DNA of 64,000 nt from MFZZ01 sp964582715. Its GTDB lineage: Bacteria; Patescibacteriota; Microgenomatia; UBA1406; GWC2-37-13. This document shows, piece by piece, positions 53,901 through 63,062 of this stretch. Every line of letters begins with the position of its first letter. Within the stretch, counting starts at the first letter, position 1. The notes below the pieces were generated by a model, which ran no database searches, was not told the origin of the DNA, and saw only the letters and a list, made by a program, of their open reading frames with translations. The position numbers and the translations under genes are program-made. Where the stretch lies: the NCBI GenBank assembly GCA_964582715.1, contig CAZOSM010000003.1, positions 124,001-188,000 of the forward strand, read 5' to 3'.

Positions 53901-56900
53901 TACCGAACGTGAAGTATTTAGGTTGTATGAATGGGCACCGGGGCCAGTTGCGTACTACAAAATGGAAAAAGGTCAGGCAGCCTTAGATTCAAGTGGAAAT
54001 AATTTTTCTGGTTCCTATCCTGACACTACTCAAGGTATAACACATGGTTTTATTGATGGTAATCTGACTATTATTCCTGAACAGTGGGGAGGATCGGCAA
54101 ATGCGGGTGAGTTTGATATTACTTGTCCCGGTGGTGATGCTAATTGTAATTTTACCGATACAAATGGATATCATAGCACACCAAGTATTGTAAATGGAGT
54201 TGCGTGTCAAGATGGGGCAACGGGTACAGGTTACATTATGTATACTGCAACAAGTGTCTTTACTCGGTTCAGTGGACATGATTTAAGTAATTCTCCACAT
54301 TTTACTTGTGTCCGATACAATAGCGGTTGGCAGTATGACAATAATACATCATGGGTAAATTTTACCCCAGTTGCCACAGACACTCTTATTGCCGAAGTAG
54401 ATTTCACTTCAAATACTGTTACTTATTTAAACGGCATTCCGCGTCAAACAATAGGTAAATTTGGAGGTGGACTACAGTTTGATGGCACCAGTGATATCGT
54501 AAATTTTACAGGGGACACTAGTATCATTAATACGTTTTCGTTTGGAGGATGGTTCAAAGCAACTGCAACTCATCAGGTCGATACACAATCTACTTCAGGT
54601 GTAGGAGGTATAAGTGGACAGAGATATGCTATCTGGCCGGCTTCTGCTTTAGATAATGCACGTGCTGGACTATCTATTGGAACCAATGGTATTAGTGTAT
54701 ACGAGCATGGGAATTCATATATGCCAGCCACTGCAGTATATAATGCCACAATAGGTAGTGATTGGAATCACGTGTTTGTTGTGTATGAGAATAAAACACC
54801 TTCAATTTATCTGAATGGTGTTAAGGTACATACTGGTTCTACCTCTCCAAGAACTAATGTTTACGCTCCATATACTTCAATAGGAGGTGGTGCATATGGA
54901 TATTTTGCTGGCTCAATAGATGAGGTGAAGATCTACAACTATGCCCGAACACAGAAACAAGTAGTACAGGATATGAATACTCACAGTGTATCATCAGATT
55001 TCCCTCTTAGGAAGCCACTTGGTTACTGGAAAACAGATGAAGGGGCAGGTTCGACCGCGTATAATTCTGGAAGTGCAGGTTCTGTTGCAGATGGAACAAT
55101 TAGCGGAGCAACATGGACATCCAGTGGGAAATATGGAAGCGCGCTGAGTTATGACGGGATAAATGACCAGACTCTTGTCAACAGTACACTTGGCTTGGCA
55201 AAAAATACCGATATAACAGTTAGTTTATGGGTGAATTTGCCAGATACCTCAGAAAGTGGGAGCTTTATTAAAATTGGTAGTGAAGTGACCGGAGACAATG
55301 ACGGTTTTGGTGTCGGTGTTGGAGCTTCCACGTTTGATACCGAAGGGAACGACTTAATTCTTTTATATGAAAGTGTAAGATGGATAGACACAAATACTAC
55401 AATTGGGACAGGCTGGCATCATATAGTTGCAACAATTAATGAGTCCGGTGTCCCTTCTGCATATATTGATGGTGTAAGTATTGGGTCATTTGCAGGTTCT
55501 AATATGAATGCGCCTGAAGTAACTGACACAATTAAAATTGGTGGATATGTTTCTACGACACCAACTACACGAGCAGGTCAATATACGTTAGATGAGATAA
55601 AGGTATATGATTATGCCTTTACTGCAAGTGATGTCTTACAGGATTACAACATGGGAGTAAGTGCAGTTCCATTTGCACATTGGAAGCTAGATGAAGGGTA
55701 TGGCTCAGTTATTCATAATAGTTTTGATGCTTCAACTTCCACGCAAGGATATATACACGGCGCATCCTGGGCGAATGATGGCAAGTATGGAAAAGCACTT
55801 GATTTTGACGGAGTGAATGATTATGCAGTTATATCACAAAACACGAGCTTTGATATTTCGACATTTACCGTTTCAGCCTGGTTTAAATGGGAGAGCGAAC
55901 ATCCAGATGATTTATATAGAGCTATCATTTCTAAGTCACCAAATAGTGGGAACGGAAACCTTGATACATTCCTTATTTATGTGGTAGATGATACAAGATT
56001 GGTTGGGGCTCGTGTAGGAACAGGGAGTACCAATTACAATTTTGCTACTAAGAAAAAAGTAGATGATTCACAATGGCACCAGGTAGTATTGGTCTATGAT
56101 TCAGTAAGGGGGATAGGGCAGTTATACCTTGATGGACGCTTAGAAGATGAACAGAGTGGATTATCTGCAGCAACGACATCTACCGACCCTATATATTTAG
56201 GAGTATGGAAAACTTCAACTGTTTATGGTGAATGGGATGGGTTAATTGATGAAGTAAAAATGTATAATTATCCTCTAACCGCAGATGAAGTTAGAACTGA
56301 GTTTAACCAAGGTAAAGCAATCGTACTAGGCTCTTCTGCAACAACTTCGTCTGGGACAAAAAGTAATTCTGCGAGTCGTGAATATTGTGTGCCAGGTGAT
56401 ACTGCTACCTGTAATGTACCTGTTGCCCACTTTTCTTTAGATGAGAACACAGGAGTAACAGCTAACAACATAACCGCGTCAAATATTCAAGGGACACTTA
56501 CAAACGGGGCTGAGTGGAGTCCTGGAGTAAAGGGTTCATCACTACAATTCGATGGAGCAAACGACTATGTTACATTAGGAAGCCCATCTGGTTTAAATCT
56601 ATCAACAGATGTAACATTATCTGCCTGGATTAAACCGACAAAATTATCTGCAAATAATTATATTTTTGCGTCAAGTGATAATGCTGGGGGCCTTCAATTT
56701 GCTGTTGAGGTTGGGAGAACGGCAAATAAGTTGAGCACGTTATGGGGAACAAGTGGGGGAGGTTTTGATATTCTCTATTCAAACCAATCACTAAACCTTA
56801 ATGAATGGCAACATATTGTGGTAACTAGATCGGGTTCTGGGACAAGTTGGGAAGTACAGATATATATAAATGGCGTATTAGATTCCACACAAGCAGGTAC

Positions 56901-57777
56901 AAAAGCGGTATCATCTTATGTGAATTCTTTTTTAGGCAATTTTTGGACTACTAATACGACACAAACCTTTGGAGGAACAATGGATGAAGTGAAGGTCTAC
57001 AATTATGTTAGAACTCCTGCCCAAATAGTATGGGATTATAGTCGTGGTGCGCCAGTAGCTCATTACAAGATGGATGAGTGTGAAGGAACTACCATATATA
57101 ACTCTGCACCTACATTTAATGACGAGCCAGCAGGTAATAATGGGACTATCTCTCTAGGTGGGTCGGGTTCTCAAACGAGTGCAGGCAGTTGTGCAACATC
57201 CGGGGCCTGGGCAAATGGAGCAACGGGTAAAAGAGGAGCTAGTGTAAAATTTGATGGTACAGATGATATGGTAACTTTTGGAGATTCAGAGAGCTGGGAG
57301 TTAACAGCTCCTTTTACTCTATCGGCATGGATTAATGCAAATAGTTTATCTCCGTCACTCACAAATACTATATTGTCAAAATATACTACATCATCAAACC
57401 AAAGAGAATGGTTTCTTGGCATCTATCTGGATACCCCGATATTTAATAAATTTCCAGACGGCACCCCTACAGTTGATAGTTTAAGAGCAACCCAACATCC
57501 GCTTGAGTTAGGGAGATGGTATCATATCCTTTTTACATTCGATGAAAATGCAACAGGGACGTTCTATATTGATGGCAAAATGGCTACGAGTGGTTCTTTA
57601 AATAGTACGACTATTTTTAAAGGGAATGCGAGTGCTACAATGGGGAGGTTATCGTTAGGTGGCTCTAATAATAATCCATTTGATGGAAAGATTGATGATG
57701 TCCGTATTTATAATTATGTGTTAACTCCCCACCAGGTTAAAGTCATCCATAACAACGGTGCTGTCTCCTTTGAATGA
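50926..57777 (+). CDS. membrane-anchored DUF2341 and LamG-repeat surface protein, 2,283 aa
   Basis: Type II anchored surface protein. A basic tail carries TPLKIAVRHKTHYPSF (residues 11-26), and a membrane helix is at about 52-71. A DUF2341 domain follows (about 85-180: FTYRVRIPITYSG, GKMQSDCDDMRF, NIYFYYGNA), then an unrecognised beta-rich region (about 200-560), then seven LamG/concanavalin-like domains whose first strands (GYWKMDE, AHWKLDEGYG and similar) start near 52621, 53311, 53947, 55018, 55672, 56422 and 57055. LamG domains usually bind carbohydrate or protein. It ends NNGAVSFE, exactly as the next gene does. The frame also opens at a TTG (50914), but ATG 50926 has a promoter-like box in front and starts the tail shared with the gene at 63063. 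Confidence 0.92.
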   Translation: MLLFWKKRNYTPLKIAVRHKTHYPSFKSFIYDATIQKWKLLFKKPFKFTLRTWLIVVSTLFISGIGIIYLIRNSDSASANWADNEFTYRVRIPITYSGSQKLTEYQVLVEGIDTAALITAGKMQSDCDDMRFYAENGTKLDFTRLPATCNTTDTKVWVKTDTINASDTNIYFYYGNASAQGESDIDKTFRYKEEKTVAYILQSSVDSLDVISLTDNNSITHNGTTVNLNLGETAMSPFTESQFSPISAKGLFHADDDSDNTDMIVPISWAGTEFYYFSRGTAITMYTIAPWGNATVTAYSNGSALTGCNGVTVSTSGTTLSCTGVTSSSSIRVTSTVPILIFTELTSTITDAYPVKPVSTHPWIGGGSTTVISNGSSSLDWRWIGNIDSSETNPANLSANTYDNSSVTSDSNYGGGGILIRSANGVYSYGVNQYGDGDGSDGHMFQDITEVGTAFGSAHQADYISISSTVAATCSIYNAGSNTPLGTGTAASSNTSIYGLGFGTGTTNTYTSGAWYMVCDAPVVAHWQDSSDTEENLMHHVQMRQFTYPTPVVGSFGTEEVSSGPIAYWKFDEGGGTWAYDSVGGNTGTLGSGNSAPTWQTEDKCILGTCLYFDGTNDKVTLGTTSFLGPTGDFTVSAWVKTVAGSEEMTRIIYSGGSTGNNYWQFNIQSSGVLAFQEDGVSIITGTKTIPKNTWTHVAVVKSGNIGNNISFYVDGQLDTTGATGTVLASGTKSIGIRMEATGLNVFKGYIDEVKIYPYARTADEIKSDYITGASASGSQAVLGAQDESYLSDGLVGYWKMDEIGVSGSNWTAIDSSGNGNNGTGAGNASVGSTAAGKFANAGFFDGNGDYITIPNSSSLNITGNSVTMAAWIKPTTLSGNDVIISKGVFSGNKSYRLMRVGSVAHLEITTDTGTTTLQSNTALTTGIWQHVVAVYDGSKVSIYINGKLDRSSPFSGNIVSHTENLWLGWRSGALEYFNGSMDEVRIYNRAFTEREVFRLYEWAPGPVAYYKMEKGQAALDSSGNNFSGSYPDTTQGITHGFIDGNLTIIPEQWGGSANAGEFDITCPGGDANCNFTDTNGYHSTPSIVNGVACQDGATGTGYIMYTATSVFTRFSGHDLSNSPHFTCVRYNSGWQYDNNTSWVNFTPVATDTLIAEVDFTSNTVTYLNGIPRQTIGKFGGGLQFDGTSDIVNFTGDTSIINTFSFGGWFKATATHQVDTQSTSGVGGISGQRYAIWPASALDNARAGLSIGTNGISVYEHGNSYMPATAVYNATIGSDWNHVFVVYENKTPSIYLNGVKVHTGSTSPRTNVYAPYTSIGGGAYGYFAGSIDEVKIYNYARTQKQVVQDMNTHSVSSDFPLRKPLGYWKTDEGAGSTAYNSGSAGSVADGTISGATWTSSGKYGSALSYDGINDQTLVNSTLGLAKNTDITVSLWVNLPDTSESGSFIKIGSEVTGDNDGFGVGVGASTFDTEGNDLILLYESVRWIDTNTTIGTGWHHIVATINESGVPSAYIDGVSIGSFAGSNMNAPEVTDTIKIGGYVSTTPTTRAGQYTLDEIKVYDYAFTASDVLQDYNMGVSAVPFAHWKLDEGYGSVIHNSFDASTSTQGYIHGASWANDGKYGKALDFDGVNDYAVISQNTSFDISTFTVSAWFKWESEHPDDLYRAIISKSPNSGNGNLDTFLIYVVDDTRLVGARVGTGSTNYNFATKKKVDDSQWHQVVLVYDSVRGIGQLYLDGRLEDEQSGLSAATTSTDPIYLGVWKTSTVYGEWDGLIDEVKMYNYPLTADEVRTEFNQGKAIVLGSSATTSSGTKSNSASREYCVPGDTATCNVPVAHFSLDENTGVTANNITASNIQGTLTNGAEWSPGVKGSSLQFDGANDYVTLGSPSGLNLSTDVTLSAWIKPTKLSANNYIFASSDNAGGLQFAVEVGRTANKLSTLWGTSGGGFDILYSNQSLNLNEWQHIVVTRSGSGTSWEVQIYINGVLDSTQAGTKAVSSYVNSFLGNFWTTNTTQTFGGTMDEVKVYNYVRTPAQIVWDYSRGAPVAHYKMDECEGTTIYNSAPTFNDEPAGNNGTISLGGSGSQTSAGSCATSGAWANGATGKRGASVKFDGTDDMVTFGDSESWELTAPFTLSAWINANSLSPSLTNTILSKYTTSSNQREWFLGIYLDTPIFNKFPDGTPTVDSLRATQHPLELGRWYHILFTFDENATGTFYIDGKMATSGSLNSTTIFKGNASATMGRLSLGGSNNNPFDGKIDDVRIYNYVLTPHQVKVIHNNGAVSFE
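56614..56960 (+). repeat. LamG block nearly duplicated in the next gene
   Basis: Encodes SAWIKPTKLSANNYIFAS through SYVNSFLGNFWTTNTTQTF. It closely matches 61118-61465 in the downstream gene, mostly differing at synonymous or single positions, well above the similarity of the other LamG units. Confidence 0.7.
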
Positions 57778-57801
57778 GTTTAAACTCCTTCCATTTTTAG
57801 G

Positions 57802-57807
57802 TATTAT
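57802..57807 (+). promoter_or_regulatory. -10 box before the second LamG gene
   Basis: TATTAT followed by 7 nt and the ATG at 57815. A loose TTTAAA at 57779-57784 has 17-nt spacing. Confidence 0.4.
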
Positions 57808-57814
57808 ATAGATA

Positions 57815-60800
57815 ATGGGTGTTTTTTATCTCCGTATACAAAAAAAGAGAAAGTCGGTACAAAGATTATTCCAGAGCCTAATTGCTAATAAACTGGATAA
57901 AAGTAAATGGATACCTATTATGATCCTAGGAACAATGCTAGGCGTCATGATTATGCTCTATTTTTATAAATCAACTGGAGCAAAGGCAGCCTGGTTTGAT
58001 GATAGTTATACCTATCGGCAACGGGTGCCGATAAGCAACTCTGGATCTATCTTGACCAATTATCAAGTAAGTTTAATCTTAAATACTGCTTCTCTCATAA
58101 CTGCGGGTAAAATGCAGTCAGATTGTGATGATATCCGTATCGTTTCTGAAAATGGAGCAGTTCTTCCTCACTGGATTGAAGAAAATAATCCGGGTTGTAA
58201 CCAGACTACAACTAAGATATGGACTAAAGTACCTTCAATTCCTACGACTGGAACGAACATTTATTTATATTATGGTAATACTAACGCAACTAATGCTCAA
58301 AGCGGCGATAATGTATTCCTTTTTTTTGATGATTTTAATGATGCAGCATTGAATGCGGGAAAGTGGTATTCTGCTGGTACAGTTTCCATAACAGGTGGAG
58401 CTGTGAGGATGGCTATTGGAAAAATACAATCAGTCCAGGCATTAGATAATACCGTTACAGTAGAATCGCGTTCTCGCGTTACTTCAACCACCTATACAAA
58501 TACTGGCCATATAGCTGTAGGTTTAATGGATAGTACCCAAGCAGATGGATATGGCTTTTGGCCGTTCTATAGAAACAACTCGCAGTGGCATCAATATTGG
58601 AGAAGTCCTGGAGTATTTACGAGTTTAACATCTTCAAGTTCTTGGACTACAAATACATGGTATCGCCATACTGTGTCTCGCAACTCTGCATCTTTTTCCT
58701 GGGATGTCAACGGAGTCAATCGATTTAGTGGGACCCATCCCAACAATGGTTCTATTGGTTCTAACACATATCTGCACGCGCCTCGCATATGGACTGAATA
58801 TCCAACTGGAGACGGTCCAATGGAAATAGATTGGATAGCAGTACGTGAATATGCTTCTACAGAACCAACCGTCGGTACTTTTGGTTCAGAGGAAGTAAGT
58901 CCAGGAGCGGTTGCATATTGGAAGTTTGATGAAGGAACAGCAAATTGGGCTTTTGATTCAGCCCGTCATGGAGCAAATGGAACATTGACCAACGGACCAC
59001 TTTGGCAGAGTAATGATAAATGTATACAAGGCACATGTTTGTCTTTTGATGGTACGGATGATTATGTCAATACAAATATTGATTTATCATGGTCAAATAC
59101 AGAAGCATTTACCATAGCCCTCTGGGTAAATGCGAAAAATGGGGGGAATAGGACGATTTTTGGGAAAGGTTTAGGTGGGAGTTCAAACTGGGAGTATAGT
59201 ATGAGACTAGCTGGTGCTAATGGGTTAAATCCACATTTTGTTTATTGGAATACCACAGGTCAGGGTACCATATCTCTTACCAGTACTCAAGAACTTACCC
59301 TCAATAGATGGCACCATCTGACACTGACATACGATGGCGCAGGAACGGCATATATATATATGGATGGGAACGTGACTGGCAGTTATAGTGGAACACCAGA
59401 TACTTTACAGAACAGGGCAAATAGTTTAAATATTGGGGGTGGATACTTCAACTCGGGAGCTGCCGGATATTTTTCAGGATTAATAGATGATGTTAAAGTT
59501 TATTCATATGCCCGTACAGCAGAAGAAATAAAAGCTGATTATATAATAGGGGCAGCAGCATCGGGATCACAAGCTGTATTGGGAGCTGAGGACGAGATTT
59601 TTTTGAGTGATGGACTGGTCGGACATTGGAAGATGGATGAGAGTAGCTGGAGTGGCGCTGGTGCGGTGAAAGATTCATCAGGGAATCAATTAAGTGGTAC
59701 AGCAGTTGGTAATGCCACTGTAGCTATAGGAAAATTTGGCAATGGAGGATCGTTAGATGGAAATGGAGATTATGTGAGTATAGGAGATCATAATGAACTA
59801 GATATTACTGAGGCTCTTACTCTTTCTGCATGGATAAAAACGTCAGATGGTACTTCTGCAATTATGAGTAAATATAATGTAGATAATTATTCATATTGGT
59901 TAGGTTTTATCGTCAATGAGTTAAGGTTCTATGTGGGGGGTTCTACAGGAGGGGTTTCATATTCAGGGATAACAAATCCAGGGATACTGGATAATCAATG
60001 GCACCATGTAGTGGCTACTTACGAGCCTGGCAAGACAAAAATATATATAGATGGGAAGGAACAGGTCATAGATGATCAGGTGGGTACAATACCATCTTCT
60101 TTATATTCTGGGACAGCCAATTTCCTTATAGGAAGAGATGAAAATAACGGAAATATAACTTCATTTAATGGTTCCCTAGATGAACTTCGTGTATACAAGA
60201 GAGCCTTTACACCTCGGGAGGTATCTCAACTGTATGAATGGGCTCCTGGGCCAGTTGGCTACTGGGTTATGGATGCAGGTACAGGGTCAACAGCATATGA
60301 TGTAAGCACTAACGGAAATAACGGAACAATCACCTCTGCCTTATGGAGTCCAGGAAAATACGGAAATGGACTTAAATTTGACGGAGTAAGTGATTACGTA
60401 GCAGTTGCAGATAATCCCACAATTGAACCCACAAGTTCATTCTCTATTGGAGCTTGGATCTATTTAACTGCGGTACAGCAGAATGTAGCTGGAATTGTTG
60501 CTAAAGATGGTAATGCTAGCGGTAATTTAGGCAATTACTGTTTGTGCTTCAGTAACAGCCCAAGTGATATCCTAAGGTTTGGTTTTTACGATGGGGCAAA
60601 TCAGAATGCAATAACGAGTCCTTCAGCAACAGAGCAGAATATGTGGGTACACGCAATGGGGGTTTTTGATGATGAAGCAAATGAGCTTAGATTATATAAA
60701 AATGGAGTTTTAGTTAGTACAGCAACCAGTATAACTGGTACTCCTGTAACTAATAACGATCCGATGTATATCGGATCAAGAGCTAATAATCCTTCTTCTT

Positions 60801-63025
60801 ATGAATTTACAGGGATGATCGATGATGTACGCATATACAATTATGCTCGTACATCAAAACAAGTATTACAGGATATGAATGCCGGACATCCCTCTGTAGG
60901 AAGTCCGGTTGGGTACTGGAAGCTGGATGAAGGATATGGCAGTGTAATAAACAATACTGGCAATGGAGGATCTACCATAAATGGAACTATAGCCGGTTCA
61001 TCAGCACCAACATGGACAAATGATGGCAAATTTGGAAAAGCACTTATCTTTGACGGGACAAATGATTCTGTTTCCTTAGGAAGTTCTGCCGGACTGGATT
61101 TAGCAGCAGATGCCACATTAACAGCCTGGATTAAACCAACAAAATTATCTGCAAATAATTATATTTTTGCATCAGGCGATAATGCAGGTGGACTTCAGTT
61201 TGCAGTAGAGTTAGGGAGATCAGCAAATAAACTAAGTACATTGTGGGGTACAAGTGGAGATGGTTTTGATGTTTTATATTCAAAAAGTTCACTTGTTTCG
61301 GATGAATGGCAGCATGTAGTGGTTACGAGGTCCGGTTCTGGAACAAGCTGGGTAGTAAAAATATATATAAATGGTGTATTAGATTCCACACAAACAGGTA
61401 CAAAAGCTGTCTCATCTTATGTAAATTCTTTTCTAGGTAACTTCTGGACTACGAATACTACGCAAACATTTAAAGGTACAATGGACGAAGTGAAGGTCTA
61501 TAATTATGCACTTACAGAGGATGAAATAAAGACAGAGTATAACCAGGGTAAAGCTATAGTACTTGGATCAGTATCATCAGGGGTAGGAGGGACAGAGCCT
61601 AATAACTCTGCCGGTCGTGAATATTGTGTACCGGGAGATACTGCTACATGTAATGCACCAGTTGGAGAGTGGCTCATGGATCAGGGAGTTGGTACGATCG
61701 CATTTGATACAAGTGAAAATAATAATGTTGCAAACTTTGCATCTGGCACAGCTGCTCCCGTGTGGGGGAAAGGAATTCACGGAGGCAGTTTAGAATTTGA
61801 TGGTAACGAGGATTATGTAACTATGGGAGATGTCCTTGATATGGGAACAAGTGATTGGACAACGTCATTATGGTTTAAAACAGCAGATTCTGATGGAAAT
61901 TTAATTTCGAAATCTCTGGCAGGATCGATATCAGGAAGATGGTTTACTATTCTTCAAAATAATACAGTTTTCAGTCTGATGGAAGGTTCTGTTGCTGTCG
62001 GAATCTCTACTCCTTCAGCCCCTTACTTAGATGGAGGCTGGCATCATGTAGCAACAACCTATGACAGAGATGGAGATATGAGTTTATATGTAGATGGAAT
62101 GTTAAAGGCATCAGATAGTATTTCTGCAAATTCAGCGACAAATATGCAAACAAACTGTCATTTATTAATGGGAAGATACAATGCTACCTCAGACTGTACA
62201 ATCCCACTTATTGGTACCCTAAAACTTGATGGATCAGTTGATCAAGTGCGTATTTATAATTACGTACGAACACAGGCACAGATAGTGTGGGAGTATAGTC
62301 GTGGGGCGCCAATAGCTCATTATAAGATGGATGAGTGTGAAGGGACGACCATATATAATTCTGCCCCAACTTTTAATGATAGTGCAGCGGGAAAAAATGG
62401 TTCTCTAGTACTTGGCGCTACAGGAGTAACTACTGCCGGGACATGTGCTACAAGCGGAGCATGGGCAAATGGTGCAACTGGTAAAAGAGGTGCTAGCATG
62501 AGTTTTGATGGTACAAATGATTATATAACTATTGCCGATCCAGCAGACGGAAGTCTTGATTTTGGCAGTTCACAGAATTTTAGTATAGCTCTTTGGGTAA
62601 AAACGACCTCAAGTACACCTTTTTACTTAGTAGATAAACGCAATGGTACGGCTAATACACAACCAGGGTATGCCATACTGCTTTCACCGACACATTTAAT
62701 AGTAGGGATACAGGATGGTACTAATAAGATTCAACCCAGTTTAGGCGGTCCTACGATCAATGATGGTCAATGGCATCATATAGTTGTGGTATATAATCGA
62801 GGCAGTTCAGTGATTAAAGGGTATTTAGATGGGGAGAAGCTTCCGAATGAAGCAGACATCAGCGGAACCGGTAACATTGATAATACATCAGAAATAAGGA
62901 TAGGTAGATCACCATCAGGTAACTATGCACCAGGTCAATTAGATGATGTGCGTATTTATAATTACGATTTAACAGATCAGCAAGTTAAGGTGTTATTTAA
63001 TAACGGTGCAGTCTCTTTTGAATAA
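57815..63025 (+). CDS. membrane-anchored DUF2341 and LamG-repeat surface protein, 1,736 aa
   Basis: Paralogue of the preceding gene. A basic tail (1-31) and membrane helix (about 32-50) lead to a DUF2341 domain (about 62-160: YTYRQRVPISNSG, GKMQSDCDDIRI, NIYLYYGNTNA), a concanavalin-like domain (about 168-355, starting FLFFDDFNDAALNAGKW), and six LamG domains whose first strands begin near 58910, 59617, 60255, 60908, 61662 and 62315. A linker REYCVPGDTATCN and the last LamG block (DECEGTTIYNSAPTFND) are shared almost word for word with the upstream gene, and both end NNGAVSFE. The TPLK...HKTHYPSF tail motif is missing here. Likely displayed on the cell surface for adhesion or glycan binding. 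Confidence 0.92.
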   Translation: MGVFYLRIQKKRKSVQRLFQSLIANKLDKSKWIPIMILGTMLGVMIMLYFYKSTGAKAAWFDDSYTYRQRVPISNSGSILTNYQVSLILNTASLITAGKMQSDCDDIRIVSENGAVLPHWIEENNPGCNQTTTKIWTKVPSIPTTGTNIYLYYGNTNATNAQSGDNVFLFFDDFNDAALNAGKWYSAGTVSITGGAVRMAIGKIQSVQALDNTVTVESRSRVTSTTYTNTGHIAVGLMDSTQADGYGFWPFYRNNSQWHQYWRSPGVFTSLTSSSSWTTNTWYRHTVSRNSASFSWDVNGVNRFSGTHPNNGSIGSNTYLHAPRIWTEYPTGDGPMEIDWIAVREYASTEPTVGTFGSEEVSPGAVAYWKFDEGTANWAFDSARHGANGTLTNGPLWQSNDKCIQGTCLSFDGTDDYVNTNIDLSWSNTEAFTIALWVNAKNGGNRTIFGKGLGGSSNWEYSMRLAGANGLNPHFVYWNTTGQGTISLTSTQELTLNRWHHLTLTYDGAGTAYIYMDGNVTGSYSGTPDTLQNRANSLNIGGGYFNSGAAGYFSGLIDDVKVYSYARTAEEIKADYIIGAAASGSQAVLGAEDEIFLSDGLVGHWKMDESSWSGAGAVKDSSGNQLSGTAVGNATVAIGKFGNGGSLDGNGDYVSIGDHNELDITEALTLSAWIKTSDGTSAIMSKYNVDNYSYWLGFIVNELRFYVGGSTGGVSYSGITNPGILDNQWHHVVATYEPGKTKIYIDGKEQVIDDQVGTIPSSLYSGTANFLIGRDENNGNITSFNGSLDELRVYKRAFTPREVSQLYEWAPGPVGYWVMDAGTGSTAYDVSTNGNNGTITSALWSPGKYGNGLKFDGVSDYVAVADNPTIEPTSSFSIGAWIYLTAVQQNVAGIVAKDGNASGNLGNYCLCFSNSPSDILRFGFYDGANQNAITSPSATEQNMWVHAMGVFDDEANELRLYKNGVLVSTATSITGTPVTNNDPMYIGSRANNPSSYEFTGMIDDVRIYNYARTSKQVLQDMNAGHPSVGSPVGYWKLDEGYGSVINNTGNGGSTINGTIAGSSAPTWTNDGKFGKALIFDGTNDSVSLGSSAGLDLAADATLTAWIKPTKLSANNYIFASGDNAGGLQFAVELGRSANKLSTLWGTSGDGFDVLYSKSSLVSDEWQHVVVTRSGSGTSWVVKIYINGVLDSTQTGTKAVSSYVNSFLGNFWTTNTTQTFKGTMDEVKVYNYALTEDEIKTEYNQGKAIVLGSVSSGVGGTEPNNSAGREYCVPGDTATCNAPVGEWLMDQGVGTIAFDTSENNNVANFASGTAAPVWGKGIHGGSLEFDGNEDYVTMGDVLDMGTSDWTTSLWFKTADSDGNLISKSLAGSISGRWFTILQNNTVFSLMEGSVAVGISTPSAPYLDGGWHHVATTYDRDGDMSLYVDGMLKASDSISANSATNMQTNCHLLMGRYNATSDCTIPLIGTLKLDGSVDQVRIYNYVRTQAQIVWEYSRGAPIAHYKMDECEGTTIYNSAPTFNDSAAGKNGSLVLGATGVTTAGTCATSGAWANGATGKRGASMSFDGTNDYITIADPADGSLDFGSSQNFSIALWVKTTSSTPFYLVDKRNGTANTQPGYAILLSPTHLIVGIQDGTNKIQPSLGGPTINDGQWHHIVVVYNRGSSVIKGYLDGEKLPNEADISGTGNIDNTSEIRIGRSPSGNYAPGQLDDVRIYNYDLTDQQVKVLFNNGAVSFE
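61118..61465 (+). repeat. LamG block nearly duplicated from the previous gene
   Basis: Counterpart of 56614-56960. The strong local similarity suggests duplication or gene conversion between the two LamG genes. Confidence 0.7.
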
Positions 63026-63050
63026 CTAAGATTCTTATCTCCATTTTTGT

Positions 63051-63056
63051 TACACT
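63051..63056 (+). promoter_or_regulatory. -10 box before the third LamG gene
   Basis: TACACT followed by 6 nt and the ATG at 63063, the leaderless spacing seen elsewhere. No clear -35 box. Confidence 0.4.
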
Positions 63057-63062
63057 AATACC

